From: Pseudomonadota bacterium
GTDB taxonomy: Bacteria > Pseudomonadota > Gammaproteobacteria > Burkholderiales > Burkholderiaceae_D
Length of the DNA stretch: 64,000 bases
Direction of reading: 5' to 3'
NCBI GenBank assembly: GCA_023449275.1
Contig: JAEXJM010000044.1
Coordinates: 68,441 to 132,440 of the forward strand
The notes under the pieces are model-generated. The model worked only from the letters and a program-made list of their open reading frames with translations, was not told where the DNA came from and ran no database searches. Position numbers and translations under genes: made by a program. Of this stretch, positions 18,125 to 26,285 are shown one piece after another (position 1 is the stretch's first letter; every line of letters starts with the position of its first letter).

Positions 18125-19045
18125 ATGAATAAAGTCAAAGGCTACCTTTATGGCTGTATTTCTTCCGCGACTTACGGGCTTGTTCCGTTGTTCACTTTGC
18201 CTCTGATGTCCCGCGGGATGCATTACGATAGCATTCTTTTCTATCGTTACCTTTTTGCGACCCTGTTTCTGGCAGCAGTCCTGAAAATGACTGGAAAATC
18301 CTTCAGGATAGAACGGGCCGATATCCTGCCCCTGATGGGGCTGGGAAGTCTTTTCGCACTTTCCTCGCTCTTCCTTTTCATGAGTTACCTGTATATGGAG
18401 TCGGGAATCGCCTCGACCATCCTGTTCTTCTATCCCATACTGGTCACGCTCATCATGGCGATTTTCTTCCGGGAAAAAATCGGTTGGGCAACGATCACGT
18501 CCATCATGCTGGCTTTTGTCGGCATTGGCCTGCTCTACAAGGGAGACCAGGGAACGCCACTCAGCATGATCGGCATATTCATCGTGTTCCTTTCCGCACT
18601 TTCTTATGCGCTTTACATCGTCGGGGTCAACAAAACACGGGTCAATGCCATGGATGGGGACAAACTGACGTTTTATGCCTTGTTGGCCGGAAGCGGCATT
18701 TTCTTTATCAAACTGAAATTCGGGGCCAACCTTGAAATGATTTCAGGCATTGCCTCATGGTTCGATATCATCATGCTGGCACTCGTTCCGACCGTCATAT
18801 CGTGCGTCGCGATGGTCTGGGCCGTTCATAATGTCGGATCGACCGTGACCGCCATTCTGGGGGCACTCGAACCGCTCACGGCTGTTTTTGTCGGCATTGT
18901 CGTGTTCCATGAACCGCTTACCGTCAATATGGCCGTCGGCATATTCATGATCATTCTGGCTGTGATCGTCATCATTCTGGGCAAATCCATGCATATGTCG
19001 ATGGATTCCATAAAAGCCATTGCCAACAAATTCATCCATAAATAA
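18125..19045 (+). CDS. EamA/DMT family inner-membrane transporter
   Basis: 306 residues with ten predicted hydrophobic segments in two EamA repeats (about 8-135 and 150-285), the drug/metabolite transporter superfamily layout. The repeat ends carry the expected pattern around ILGALEPLTAVFVGIVVFHEPLT. The substrate cannot be read from the sequence; amino acid or metabolite export is usual for the family. It converges on dsbC and shares a terminator hairpin with it. Confidence 0.88.
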   Translation: MNKVKGYLYGCISSATYGLVPLFTLPLMSRGMHYDSILFYRYLFATLFLAAVLKMTGKSFRIERADILPLMGLGSLFALSSLFLFMSYLYMESGIASTILFFYPILVTLIMAIFFREKIGWATITSIMLAFVGIGLLYKGDQGTPLSMIGIFIVFLSALSYALYIVGVNKTRVNAMDGDKLTFYALLAGSGIFFIKLKFGANLEMISGIASWFDIIMLALVPTVISCVAMVWAVHNVGSTVTAILGALEPLTAVFVGIVVFHEPLTVNMAVGIFMIILAVIVIILGKSMHMSMDSIKAIANKFIHK

Positions 19046-19079
19046 ATCCTGTTGGGCAATGCACCAACAGGATTTATTT
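19040..19079. terminator. Bidirectional terminator between EamA gene and dsbC
   Basis: A 16-bp perfect stem (19040-19055 with 19064-19079) with an 8-nt loop. It begins in A-rich and ends in T-rich sequence, so it can serve both converging transcripts. Confidence 0.85.
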
Positions 19080-19094
19080 GGGGATCCGGATTGT

Positions 19095-19829
19095 TTACTT
19101 CAACGAATTCAGTTTTTCTTCCAGTGCGGCGGCATCGACAGCCCCTGCCACACGGCTATTGTCCGTAAAGAAGATAGTGGGAGTTCCATTGACATGAAGT
19201 TTCTGCCCCAGTTCCAGAATCTTCTCATTCGGGAAGGCACAATCCGCTTTTGCCTTTGCCGGAGTGTTGCCATTTAACATCCAGTCTTCCCATGCCTTTG
19301 CCGGATCGGCAGAGCACCAGGCGTTTTTTGAAATCTCGGCTGAATTGGCCGAAAGAATATTATAGGGATACATATAAATCGTCACATTGTCGATTTCATT
19401 CAGATTATTTTCAAACCGTTTGCAGTAACCGCAATTCGGATCGGAAAAAACGGCGATTTCCCGTTTCCCATTTCCCTTTACGATCTTGATAGCCAGATCT
19501 TTTGGCAGATCGGAAAATTTGGTGACCATTTTCTTAAGCTTCTCTTCCGTGTAGTTTTTCCGGGTTTCCAGATTCATGATCTCACCAAGGAAAAGATACT
19601 GGGCCTGCCTGTCGGTATAAACGAGCGTGTTTCCAAGGCGCACTTCATACAAACCAAAATAAGGCGTTTTGACGATATCCTTTTTCTGTACATCCGCACC
19701 GAGATAGTTTTGAAAGCGTTGCTGAATCCGGGCTTCAGGTGAAGACGAGGCTGCATGGGCAACACAGCCCAGGAGCAACAGGGTTACAAGAGAAAAACGT
19801 CGCAGAAAAGTCGCGAGGAAATATTTCAT
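19095..19829 (-). CDS. dsbC: Thiol:disulfide interchange protein DsbC
   Basis: A periplasmic disulfide isomerase of the V-shaped dimer type. The 244 residues have a signal peptide (basic start, hydrophobic core, cleavage near AHA-AS), an N-terminal dimerisation domain with GLYEVRLGN and a thioredoxin fold with active site FSDPNCGYCKRFE. The cis-Pro is in NGTPTIFF. A second Cys pair lies at KNAWCSAD and KADCAFPN. The ATG at 19829 has AAGGATTC upstream; the longer frame starts with TTG. Confidence 0.94.
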   Translation of the reverse strand: MKYFLATFLRRFSLVTLLLLGCVAHAASSSPEARIQQRFQNYLGADVQKKDIVKTPYFGLYEVRLGNTLVYTDRQAQYLFLGEIMNLETRKNYTEEKLKKMVTKFSDLPKDLAIKIVKGNGKREIAVFSDPNCGYCKRFENNLNEIDNVTIYMYPYNILSANSAEISKNAWCSADPAKAWEDWMLNGNTPAKAKADCAFPNEKILELGQKLHVNGTPTIFFTDNSRVAGAVDAAALEEKLNSLK

Positions 19830-20011
19830 TTTTGAATCCTTCAAAGATGGCGAATTGTACAGACAGTTTACAGAAAAATACCAGTTCTAATTTTAGGCTT
19901 CAATATTTTTCACAAGTACATGATAATAAAGCATATTCTCATAAAAATTTAGATAGCATGGTTGCTTGTATCCAATAATATCCGCCCTGTTTGAAGCAAG
20001 GCAGGCAGACC

Positions 20012-22069
20012 ATGTTATCCAAAACGGCAAGGAGCTATTTCGGAGAAATCGCTCGTCATCACGAAAAGACCTTTTCTTTCCAGTATCGGGCTAGAACGAC
20101 TGTCCTCTCATTTTTCACGATTTTTATCTTACTTCTATTATTTCTTGTCATGGTCCGCTGGTACCAGCAAGTCATTTTCATCAATAATGCCATTCCCGCC
20201 AACCTGATCCAGAGTGATGATTTGCTGAGGATGTGGATAATGGGCCTTCGTTTTGATGGTCGAACTGTTTCGATATGCCTGTTACCGGCATTCTTTTCCG
20301 GGATGTTCTTAAGTATTCGTCCGGCTCCTTACCGACTCTGGCTGTGGGTGACGACATTCTGCGTCTTTTCCGCGGCAATAGTCATCTCTATTCTTGCTAT
20401 CAGCAATATCTACTATATCCAGACATACCGTACCTATTTCGAGATTTTTGTTTTTTCTTTTGTGAATGAATCACCCGGTGCGGTCCTCACCACTGTCTGG
20501 CAGGATTATCCCGTGCTCATCGGATTTATTTCATGTGGTACTTTTTCATTGATTTGTGCATGGGTCTGGCAAAAAACAGCCGGTTACGTCATGAAAAAAA
20601 GCCGGGAATGGAACCTTGCCTTATTCGTGTTTTTTATAGTAGCCGCTATCATTCTGATCTATGCCCTGATGCGAGGCAGCGTTACTTCACGCTATCCGCT
20701 CCGACGTAACAATGCGCAGGTTTCCGTCATCGAGATGCTCAACAAAACGGTTCCCAATGGTCCTATGGCTTTTGCATGGGCCTTGAGCGATTTCCGAAAA
20801 AACGAAGAGCTGGATAAGGTGCCCATGAATGAATTGCCACTTCTGCTCCAGCAGGCGAATCTGGATTCGCTTTACAGCCGTACTCCCAGAAACGACTGGC
20901 TGGCGGCCCACAAGCCAAACGTCATCTTCTGCCTGATGGAAAGTCTGGGCCAAAACATGTTGACCTATGACCATCCTCCGGAAACAGATCTGATGGGAAG
21001 TCTTCGAAAACACTTCACAAGCGATTTTGTTTTTCGTCGCTTCATATCGGAAGACATCCATACTATCCAGTCTTTTTCTGCTCTTTTCTTTGTTAGCCCG
21101 ATATCCAACCTCAGCACATCGATGCTGAGCCAGCAAAAATTACCTGATACTCCGTTTGAGAATTACAAAAAGGCCGGTTACAAAACCGTGTTTGTCACAC
21201 CCGGAAGCAAGACATGGGAACGAATGGGAGATTATCTCAAGGTTCAGGGAGTCGATGAAATATACGACCAGACTGATTTGATGGATCGCTACGATCTGAC
21301 TGACGTATCAGAGTGGGGTGTACCGGATGAATATGCCTTCAGATTCGCAAATGAATTGTTTGAAAAGAAAACGGACACCCCCCTGTTTATTGTGATCCTG
21401 ACGGTCACTAACCATCCACCTTTTGCTGTTCCAAATGGTTACAAACCTCTTCCAGTCAAACCGACACAGGCCATGAAAGAGCGGGGCGATTTTGGTACAC
21501 AGGATGAAACCATTGTCATGCAGACCTATCAATACGCCACCAATGCGTTGGGTGATTTCATTGACAGGGTCATCACTTCCTACGAAGGAAACAAAACCAT
21601 TATTGCTGCCACAGGTGACCATAAAATGCAGAGAATGCGAGGAATTCTGCCACGTGAACAATTTAATGAATACGCTGTTCCTTTTTACCTGCACATACCT
21701 GCTGAAATAAAAGAACACGTTGAATTCAAATACGATCCCAAACGCATCGGCTCCCATAAAGACATCATGCCGACACTTTATCACTTCAGCCTTTCCGATC
21801 AGGAGTATCTGGCTGTTGGAGGCCGTAACATCCTGGCGAGAGTAGATGATCCGACTCGCGCTTTCGGATATAACGTCGAATTATGGACAGATGATCAATG
21901 TGTTTATTCCACGCGTAATCGAAAAGCCTGTTTCGAATTTGACCCGGACAATTCTTTCATGACATTGGATACTCATAAAAAGACAGAACCGGCACAGGAA
22001 CAGAAAATGCAGGCATACTCGAAACTGCTGCAATGGCAGATACGTGCCAGAGCAAAAGGAACCTATTGA
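20012..22069 (+). CDS. LtaS/OpgB-like membrane sulfatase (phosphoglycerol or phosphoethanolamine transferase family)
   Basis: 685 residues. The N-terminal part has five hydrophobic segments (about 35-60, 75-100, 105-130, 155-180 and 200-220). An alkaline-phosphatase-superfamily domain follows from about 300. It begins VIFCLMESLGQNM, has a candidate nucleophile Thr in EDIHTIQSFS, and continues with TVTNHPPF and a metal-binding ATGDHKMQ near the end. This is the architecture of enzymes that add phosphoglycerol or phosphoethanolamine to envelope glycans or lipids. The acceptor is unknown. The ATG at 20012 is preceded by CAAGGCAGG. Confidence 0.82.
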   Translation: MLSKTARSYFGEIARHHEKTFSFQYRARTTVLSFFTIFILLLLFLVMVRWYQQVIFINNAIPANLIQSDDLLRMWIMGLRFDGRTVSICLLPAFFSGMFLSIRPAPYRLWLWVTTFCVFSAAIVISILAISNIYYIQTYRTYFEIFVFSFVNESPGAVLTTVWQDYPVLIGFISCGTFSLICAWVWQKTAGYVMKKSREWNLALFVFFIVAAIILIYALMRGSVTSRYPLRRNNAQVSVIEMLNKTVPNGPMAFAWALSDFRKNEELDKVPMNELPLLLQQANLDSLYSRTPRNDWLAAHKPNVIFCLMESLGQNMLTYDHPPETDLMGSLRKHFTSDFVFRRFISEDIHTIQSFSALFFVSPISNLSTSMLSQQKLPDTPFENYKKAGYKTVFVTPGSKTWERMGDYLKVQGVDEIYDQTDLMDRYDLTDVSEWGVPDEYAFRFANELFEKKTDTPLFIVILTVTNHPPFAVPNGYKPLPVKPTQAMKERGDFGTQDETIVMQTYQYATNALGDFIDRVITSYEGNKTIIAATGDHKMQRMRGILPREQFNEYAVPFYLHIPAEIKEHVEFKYDPKRIGSHKDIMPTLYHFSLSDQEYLAVGGRNILARVDDPTRAFGYNVELWTDDQCVYSTRNRKACFEFDPDNSFMTLDTHKKTEPAQEQKMQAYSKLLQWQIRARAKGTY

Positions 22070-22215
22070 GGCTGGCATTGCTCTGCTGTACCGATCATTT
22101 GCAAGTAAGAGGATGTGGCGGGAAAGTCAAAATAGTGTGGCTAGTTTGAATCACATCATTCTTATATAATGAATAGCGAGATGATTTGCAATTTTTTTGC
22201 TACAATGCACGCTTC

Positions 22216-22275
<60 letters not shown>

Positions 22276-22291
<16 letters not shown>

Positions 22292-22392
22292 AAAGATTAT
22301 TTCAAGCCGTCCCAAGAAGACCATTAACCCGCATAAATTCAGTGAGTTATGCGGGTTTTTTTGTATCTGTCGTCCCGTAAAGTCCGATTCCG
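22276..22392 (+). repeat. Left direct repeat (attL-like) at the tRNA-Thr 3' end
   Basis: The sequence from the T-arm/acceptor (CCTCTCATCA) through the downstream terminator to AGTCCGATTCCG recurs at 27350-27462. Differences are a 3-base gap (GCA in the acceptor end), a 1-base gap in the terminator stem and one substitution. Direct repeats containing a tRNA 3' end are the mark of tyrosine-integrase integration. Confidence 0.93.
22328..22362 (+). terminator. Terminator of tRNA-Thr, within the left repeat
   Basis: Stem CCCGCATAA (22328-22336) with TTATGCGGG (22347-22355), a 10-nt loop and seven T. The copy in the right repeat has lost one G from the stem. Confidence 0.85.
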
Positions 22393-22413
22393 TCCGTGGA
22401 CATCCGCCCTGTT

Positions 22414-22433
22414 TGGGGACACGATTGGGGGCA
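22414..22433 (+). repeat. Left inner G-rich repeat, candidate integrase arm site
   Basis: Two TGGGG(G) boxes separated by a CACG-containing spacer, starting 22 bp inside the left repeat. It matches 27280-27299 at 18 of 20 positions in the same orientation. Such motifs next to att sites are often integrase arm or excisionase sites; that role is inferred. Confidence 0.5.
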
Positions 22434-22497
22434 TATTTCGGGCTTGCCCCAATTTGTTTTGAGGATGCTCCCGAAATTCCATTCAAGGATGACCAAT

Positions 22498-22665
22498 ATG
22501 GCAAAGATCATCAAACCGCTTTCGTCCATACAGGTCAGAAACGCCAAACCGAAGGACAAATCGTACAAACTGTTTGACGGCGGTGGCCTGTATCTGGAAG
22601 TTTTTCCGACCGGCTCCAGATTCTGGCGGGCCAATTACAATTATTTTTTACATGGTGAGCAATAA
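22498..22665 (+). pseudogene. Truncated P4-type tyrosine integrase (N-terminal arm-binding domain only)
   Basis: 55 codons starting MAKIIKPLSSIQVRNAKPKDK and continuing YKLFDGGGLYLEVFPTGSRFWR, the characteristic N-terminal DUF4102/arm-DNA-binding domain of P4-like integrases. The frame then ends after FLHGEQ. The catalytic R-H-R-Y domain (about 350 residues) is missing, and I do not find it elsewhere in the island. An AAGGATGA Shine-Dalgarno sequence precedes the ATG. Its place next to the tRNA is the usual position for such an integrase. Confidence 0.85.
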
Positions 22666-23146
22666 ATTCTGTAGCCTTATTTAAGCATAAAGAATCTTTG
22701 ATTTTGTACCGATGCATGGCAATATCTTCCAAATGCGGCTCTGTGAAGTGATGGTTGGATAACATCTGCTCCCTTTATCAGATTAACTGGATAATTAGCC
22801 CAGTACTGCATCATCTTGCTCATTAGGGTGCGATATTCGGTTATATCTACGGCCCAGCAGTTTTTTGACAGAATCTGCAGCTGGTGCTCACTAATAGTAA
22901 GAACCTATCAAAGATAATTCTTGCCATTGTGCGGAAATCACGCCCAGTCTTTATTTTTTACCAATATCGTCGCACCAACGCAAGGCTGCATTCAGGGTAT
23001 TGTCGCTCATTGGTGGGAGCGTGACCAAATTTATTGCAAATAATACTTGTACAGACAGATCAAACTGGTAGCAGATTGTTATTTAATTCGGGACAAATGC
23101 ATGACATAATGTCAGCAGTTTGTCCCAGCGATTTAATGGAAAATAT
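22666..23146. other. Island stretch without a recognisable gene
   Basis: About 480 bp between the integrase stump and the methyltransferase. The minus strand has a 48-codon frame (22677-22823, starting MSKMMQYWANYPVNL) that stays open upstream for about 27 more codons without a Met. It could be the end of a decayed gene, but I do not recognise it. The methyltransferase promoter should lie in the right-hand part. Confidence 0.4.
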
Positions 23147-24415
23147 ATGAATATTCCTGAACATAACGAGGCTTATCAGGTGCTGTCCAGAGTGCGTGAA
23201 CGTTATACGCAGAAGGAGCTAGCCTCCCTGTTGCATTATTCACCACGTCACATATCGCGCTGGGAATCGAAACAGATCGAGATACCTTATGCACTTCTTC
23301 CAGCCCTGAGAGTTATTGCTTCGAAACCTTCCAAAATGAAACCGGAAAGCCAGTTTACCTTTATTGATCTTTTCGCCGGAATTGGCGGTATCCGCATGGG
23401 CTTCGAGGCTCAGGGTGGCCGGTGTGTCTATACCAGCGAATGGGACAGCTACGCACAGAAAACATATGCTGACAATTTCCCGGATGATCATGACATTGCT
23501 GGCGATATTACGCAGGTGGATGCGGCTGAAATTCCGGATCATGATGTTCTGCTGGCCGGTTTTCCATGTCAGCCATTCAGTCTTGCCGGCGTATCCAAAA
23601 AGAATGCCATGGGACGCCCGCATGGTTTCGAGTGCGCTACTCAGGGAACCCTGTTTTTTGATGTAGCCAGAATTATTGCGGAGAAAAAGCCGAAAGCCTT
23701 CCTGCTTGAGAATGTCAAAAACCTGCTTTCGCATAACAAGGGACATACCTTTTCGGTTATTAAAGACACGCTGCAACGCGAGCTTGGCTATCACATTACA
23801 TGGCGCGTTATTGACGGGCAGCATTTTGTTCCCCAGCACCGTGAACGTATCCTGATCGTCGGTTTCCGGGAAAAAACCGGTTTTGACTGGGATGCCCTCC
23901 AGTTGCCACAGCTCGGAACTGAAACGCCGAAACTGAAAGATATTCTTCATCCTGAAGATGGTACGGAGGCGGATGTGGATGATGGCAAATATATTGACCG
24001 GAATGGCAAGGTTCATGACAAATATATTCTGTCGGACAAATTGTGGAATTACCTGCAGGCCTATGCCGAGAAACACCGGGCCAAGGGGAATGGGTTTGGT
24101 TGCAGTGTGGTGAAGCCGGAGAATATATCCAGAACGCTGTCTGCCCGCTATCACAAGGATGGCTCCGAAATCCTGATTTATCGTGGCGAAGGCATGAATC
24201 CTCGCCGTCTGACTCCCAGAGAATGCGCAAGACTGATGGGTTATCCGGATGACTTCAGGATAAATGTATCCGACACGAGAGCCTACAAACAGTTTGGCAA
24301 TTCGGTTGTTATGCCCCTGATGGAACACGTCGCTTCCCTGATGCAGCCATGGATCCTTGAACTGAAGGAGCGTGAGGAGAACGCAGTGATTCAGGAACAG
24401 CTCATTTATGACTGA
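23147..24415 (+). CDS. dcm: DNA (cytosine-5)-methyltransferase, Dcm/EcoRII-like
   Basis: Methylates cytosine C5 with AdoMet; similarity to Dcm suggests CCWGG, to be confirmed. The 422 residues have an N-terminal helix-turn-helix (about 20-45: TQKELASLLHYSPRHISRWE), as in Dcm and M.EcoRII. Motif I is FIDLFAGIGGIRMG (72-84). Motif IV is GFPCQPFS with nucleophile Cys141. Motif VI is ENV (188-190) and motif VIII QHRER (230-234). The target-recognition region is about 245-345. Motifs IX and X are RRLTPRECARLMGYP and QFGNSVVMP. The ATG at 23147 is chosen over an upstream TTG. It overlaps vsr by 8 bp. Confidence 0.95.
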   Translation: MNIPEHNEAYQVLSRVRERYTQKELASLLHYSPRHISRWESKQIEIPYALLPALRVIASKPSKMKPESQFTFIDLFAGIGGIRMGFEAQGGRCVYTSEWDSYAQKTYADNFPDDHDIAGDITQVDAAEIPDHDVLLAGFPCQPFSLAGVSKKNAMGRPHGFECATQGTLFFDVARIIAEKKPKAFLLENVKNLLSHNKGHTFSVIKDTLQRELGYHITWRVIDGQHFVPQHRERILIVGFREKTGFDWDALQLPQLGTETPKLKDILHPEDGTEADVDDGKYIDRNGKVHDKYILSDKLWNYLQAYAEKHRAKGNGFGCSVVKPENISRTLSARYHKDGSEILIYRGEGMNPRRLTPRECARLMGYPDDFRINVSDTRAYKQFGNSVVMPLMEHVASLMQPWILELKEREENAVIQEQLIYD

Positions 24416-24866
24416 TATTGTTGATCCGGAGATGCGGCACCGGATGATGTCCGGTATTCGCGGAAAAAATACGAAAATCGAGGTGCTTGTCCGCAAGGGG
24501 CTTTTTGCAAGAGGTTTTCGTTACCGGATCAATGATAAAAAATTACCGGGCAAGCCGGATATCGTTTTGCCAAAATACAAGGCTGTGATTTTCACACATG
24601 GCTGTTTCTGGCACGGGCACGATTGCCACCTGTTCAAATGGCCATCCACACGTCCCGAATGGTGGCGTAGCAAGATAGATGGCAACCGTGAACGGGACAA
24701 TCAGGTTCGCGGGCTGCTTGATGAAGCAGGATGGAGACAATGCCATGTATGGGAATGCGCTCTGAAAGGAAAATATCGCCTTGATGCTGACAATGTTATT
24801 GATGAGCTGGTACAGTGGCTTCTGAGTAACAGTGAGATGCTTGAAATCAGGGGGAGAACAGAATGA
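24408..24866 (+). CDS. vsr: Very short patch repair endonuclease Vsr
   Basis: Nicks 5' of the T in T:G mismatches that arise when 5-methylcytosine deaminates, protecting Dcm-type sites. Its 152 residues align in register with E. coli Vsr. Catalytic Asp51 is in LPGKPDIVLP. Thr63, His64, Trp68 and His69 are in FTHGCFWHGHDC, which also supplies structural zinc Cys residues. Asp97 lies in GNRERD. The start overlaps the methyltransferase end, and the stop overlaps the next start (ATGA), so the three genes are translationally coupled. Confidence 0.96.
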   Translation: MTDIVDPEMRHRMMSGIRGKNTKIEVLVRKGLFARGFRYRINDKKLPGKPDIVLPKYKAVIFTHGCFWHGHDCHLFKWPSTRPEWWRSKIDGNRERDNQVRGLLDEAGWRQCHVWECALKGKYRLDADNVIDELVQWLLSNSEMLEIRGRTE

Positions 24867-26191
24867 TTGAAACCTTGTCAGGCTTGCTGGACCTGATGAA
24901 GTCATATGGTGCTGTCCGCTTTTATGCCAAAAAGCTGGCGCCGAATGACAATTCCAAAAACCAGATTTATCTGGGCGGTGATTTTTCTGTTCTCAATATC
25001 ATTCCACATCAAGGCATTTATACCGATGCTTCTGAAAAAGCCGGAAGTATCCGCAATCGGGCCAAGGCTGAAATATCCTTTTTTTGGATAGACGAGAATG
25101 GACGATATAACGCTCCCCGGGCACAACTTATCCTTTATCCAAAATATCCGGAAGTAAGACTGTCGGGAATTTTACTTGGTGCAAAAAAAAGACCATCGGA
25201 CGTTATTGACTCGCGTGATGGTGGGCGGGTTCTTTTTATTGGTATTACAACCGATGGACAGATGCTCGGTTATGCAGTTGGAGCTGGGACAGCACTGGCA
25301 AATGAAGTATATGCTAAAACAGATCTGAAACAGATCGGGGTTTTCCTGGAAATTCCACTTAAATCCGGAATGAAGGATACCCGTAAATTGCTTCTCGCCA
25401 AATTGACTGAAATTTGTAGCAAACAGTGGATTACGTCCCGGAAACTCGGAGCAGATGGACTTCCGAAACCATACAAAGCCCGAAATGGAGGAGGTTATAC
25501 ACTTGAAGCTGAGCTGGGTATAACACCAAATGGATATTCCGAGCCTGATTATCTTGGCTGGGAAATCAAGCAATATGCCGTTGATAACTTCAGCGTTTAT
25601 CACCCGAAAGGGGTGGTTACATTGATGACGCCGGAGCCTAACGGTGGCCTGTACAAGGACAAGGGTATCCATGAATTCATGAACCTGTACGGATATGCTG
25701 ACAAGTCAGGCAAGGCCGACAGGAGGAATTTCGGGGGTATCTATACCTGTAAGAAGGGTTTTCATGCAGACACGGGATTGCGGCTTGTCTTGCAGGGATA
25801 TGACTCATCCAGTGGAAAAATTACTGATATGACTGGCGGAATTGTCCTGTTATCCCGTGATGATGAAGTTGCGGCGTCATGGAAATTTACCAGTCTCATG
25901 GAACACTGGACACGAAAACATGCACAGGCGGCCTATATCCCTTCAATGTTCCGGGAACCTCCACCTGAATACGCTTATGGCCCGCGTGTTCTTCTTTGTG
26001 AACAGACAGATTTCAGCCTCTTCCTGAAGGCAGTGTCAGATTGTGCCGTTTATTATGACCCGGCTATCAAGATGGAAAAAGCCTCTTCAGAAAGTCCCGC
26101 TATCAAGCGCAGAAGCCAGTTTCGTGTCAAACATAATGAACTGGTACGGATGTATTACAAACATGAGTATGTGGATCTTGTTCTTGCTTGA
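24863..26191 (+). CDS. MvaI/BcnI-family type II restriction endonuclease with long N-terminal extension
   Basis: 442 residues. The PD-(D/E)xK core is in the C-terminal half: Glu215 in GGYTLEAELGI, Asp229 in SEPDY, then Glu234 and Lys236 in GWEIKQY. The spacing Glu-14-Asp-5-Glu-2-Lys is the same as I recall for MvaI (E36, D50, E55, K57), a monomeric enzyme cutting CCWGG. MvaI is only about 250 residues, so the first 180 or so residues here are extra and of unknown role. Coupling to a Dcm-like methyltransferase and Vsr supports a CCWGG system. It overlaps vsr by 4 bp. Confidence 0.85.
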   Translation: MIETLSGLLDLMKSYGAVRFYAKKLAPNDNSKNQIYLGGDFSVLNIIPHQGIYTDASEKAGSIRNRAKAEISFFWIDENGRYNAPRAQLILYPKYPEVRLSGILLGAKKRPSDVIDSRDGGRVLFIGITTDGQMLGYAVGAGTALANEVYAKTDLKQIGVFLEIPLKSGMKDTRKLLLAKLTEICSKQWITSRKLGADGLPKPYKARNGGGYTLEAELGITPNGYSEPDYLGWEIKQYAVDNFSVYHPKGVVTLMTPEPNGGLYKDKGIHEFMNLYGYADKSGKADRRNFGGIYTCKKGFHADTGLRLVLQGYDSSSGKITDMTGGIVLLSRDDEVAASWKFTSLMEHWTRKHAQAAYIPSMFREPPPEYAYGPRVLLCEQTDFSLFLKAVSDCAVYYDPAIKMEKASSESPAIKRRSQFRVKHNELVRMYYKHEYVDLVLA

Positions 26192-26285
26192 ATAATTTAT
26201 TAGTAAATATAAGAAACTCTCCAAAAAAATCTTATATAAACATAGCGTAAGACTTATCGTTCTTAATATCAAAAAACATCTTTAT

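Noticed and set aside
23240..24496. 418-codon antisense frame over the methyltransferase
   Set aside because: The sense strand has all C5-methyltransferase motifs; the antisense frame has no recognisable domain or Shine-Dalgarno sequence.
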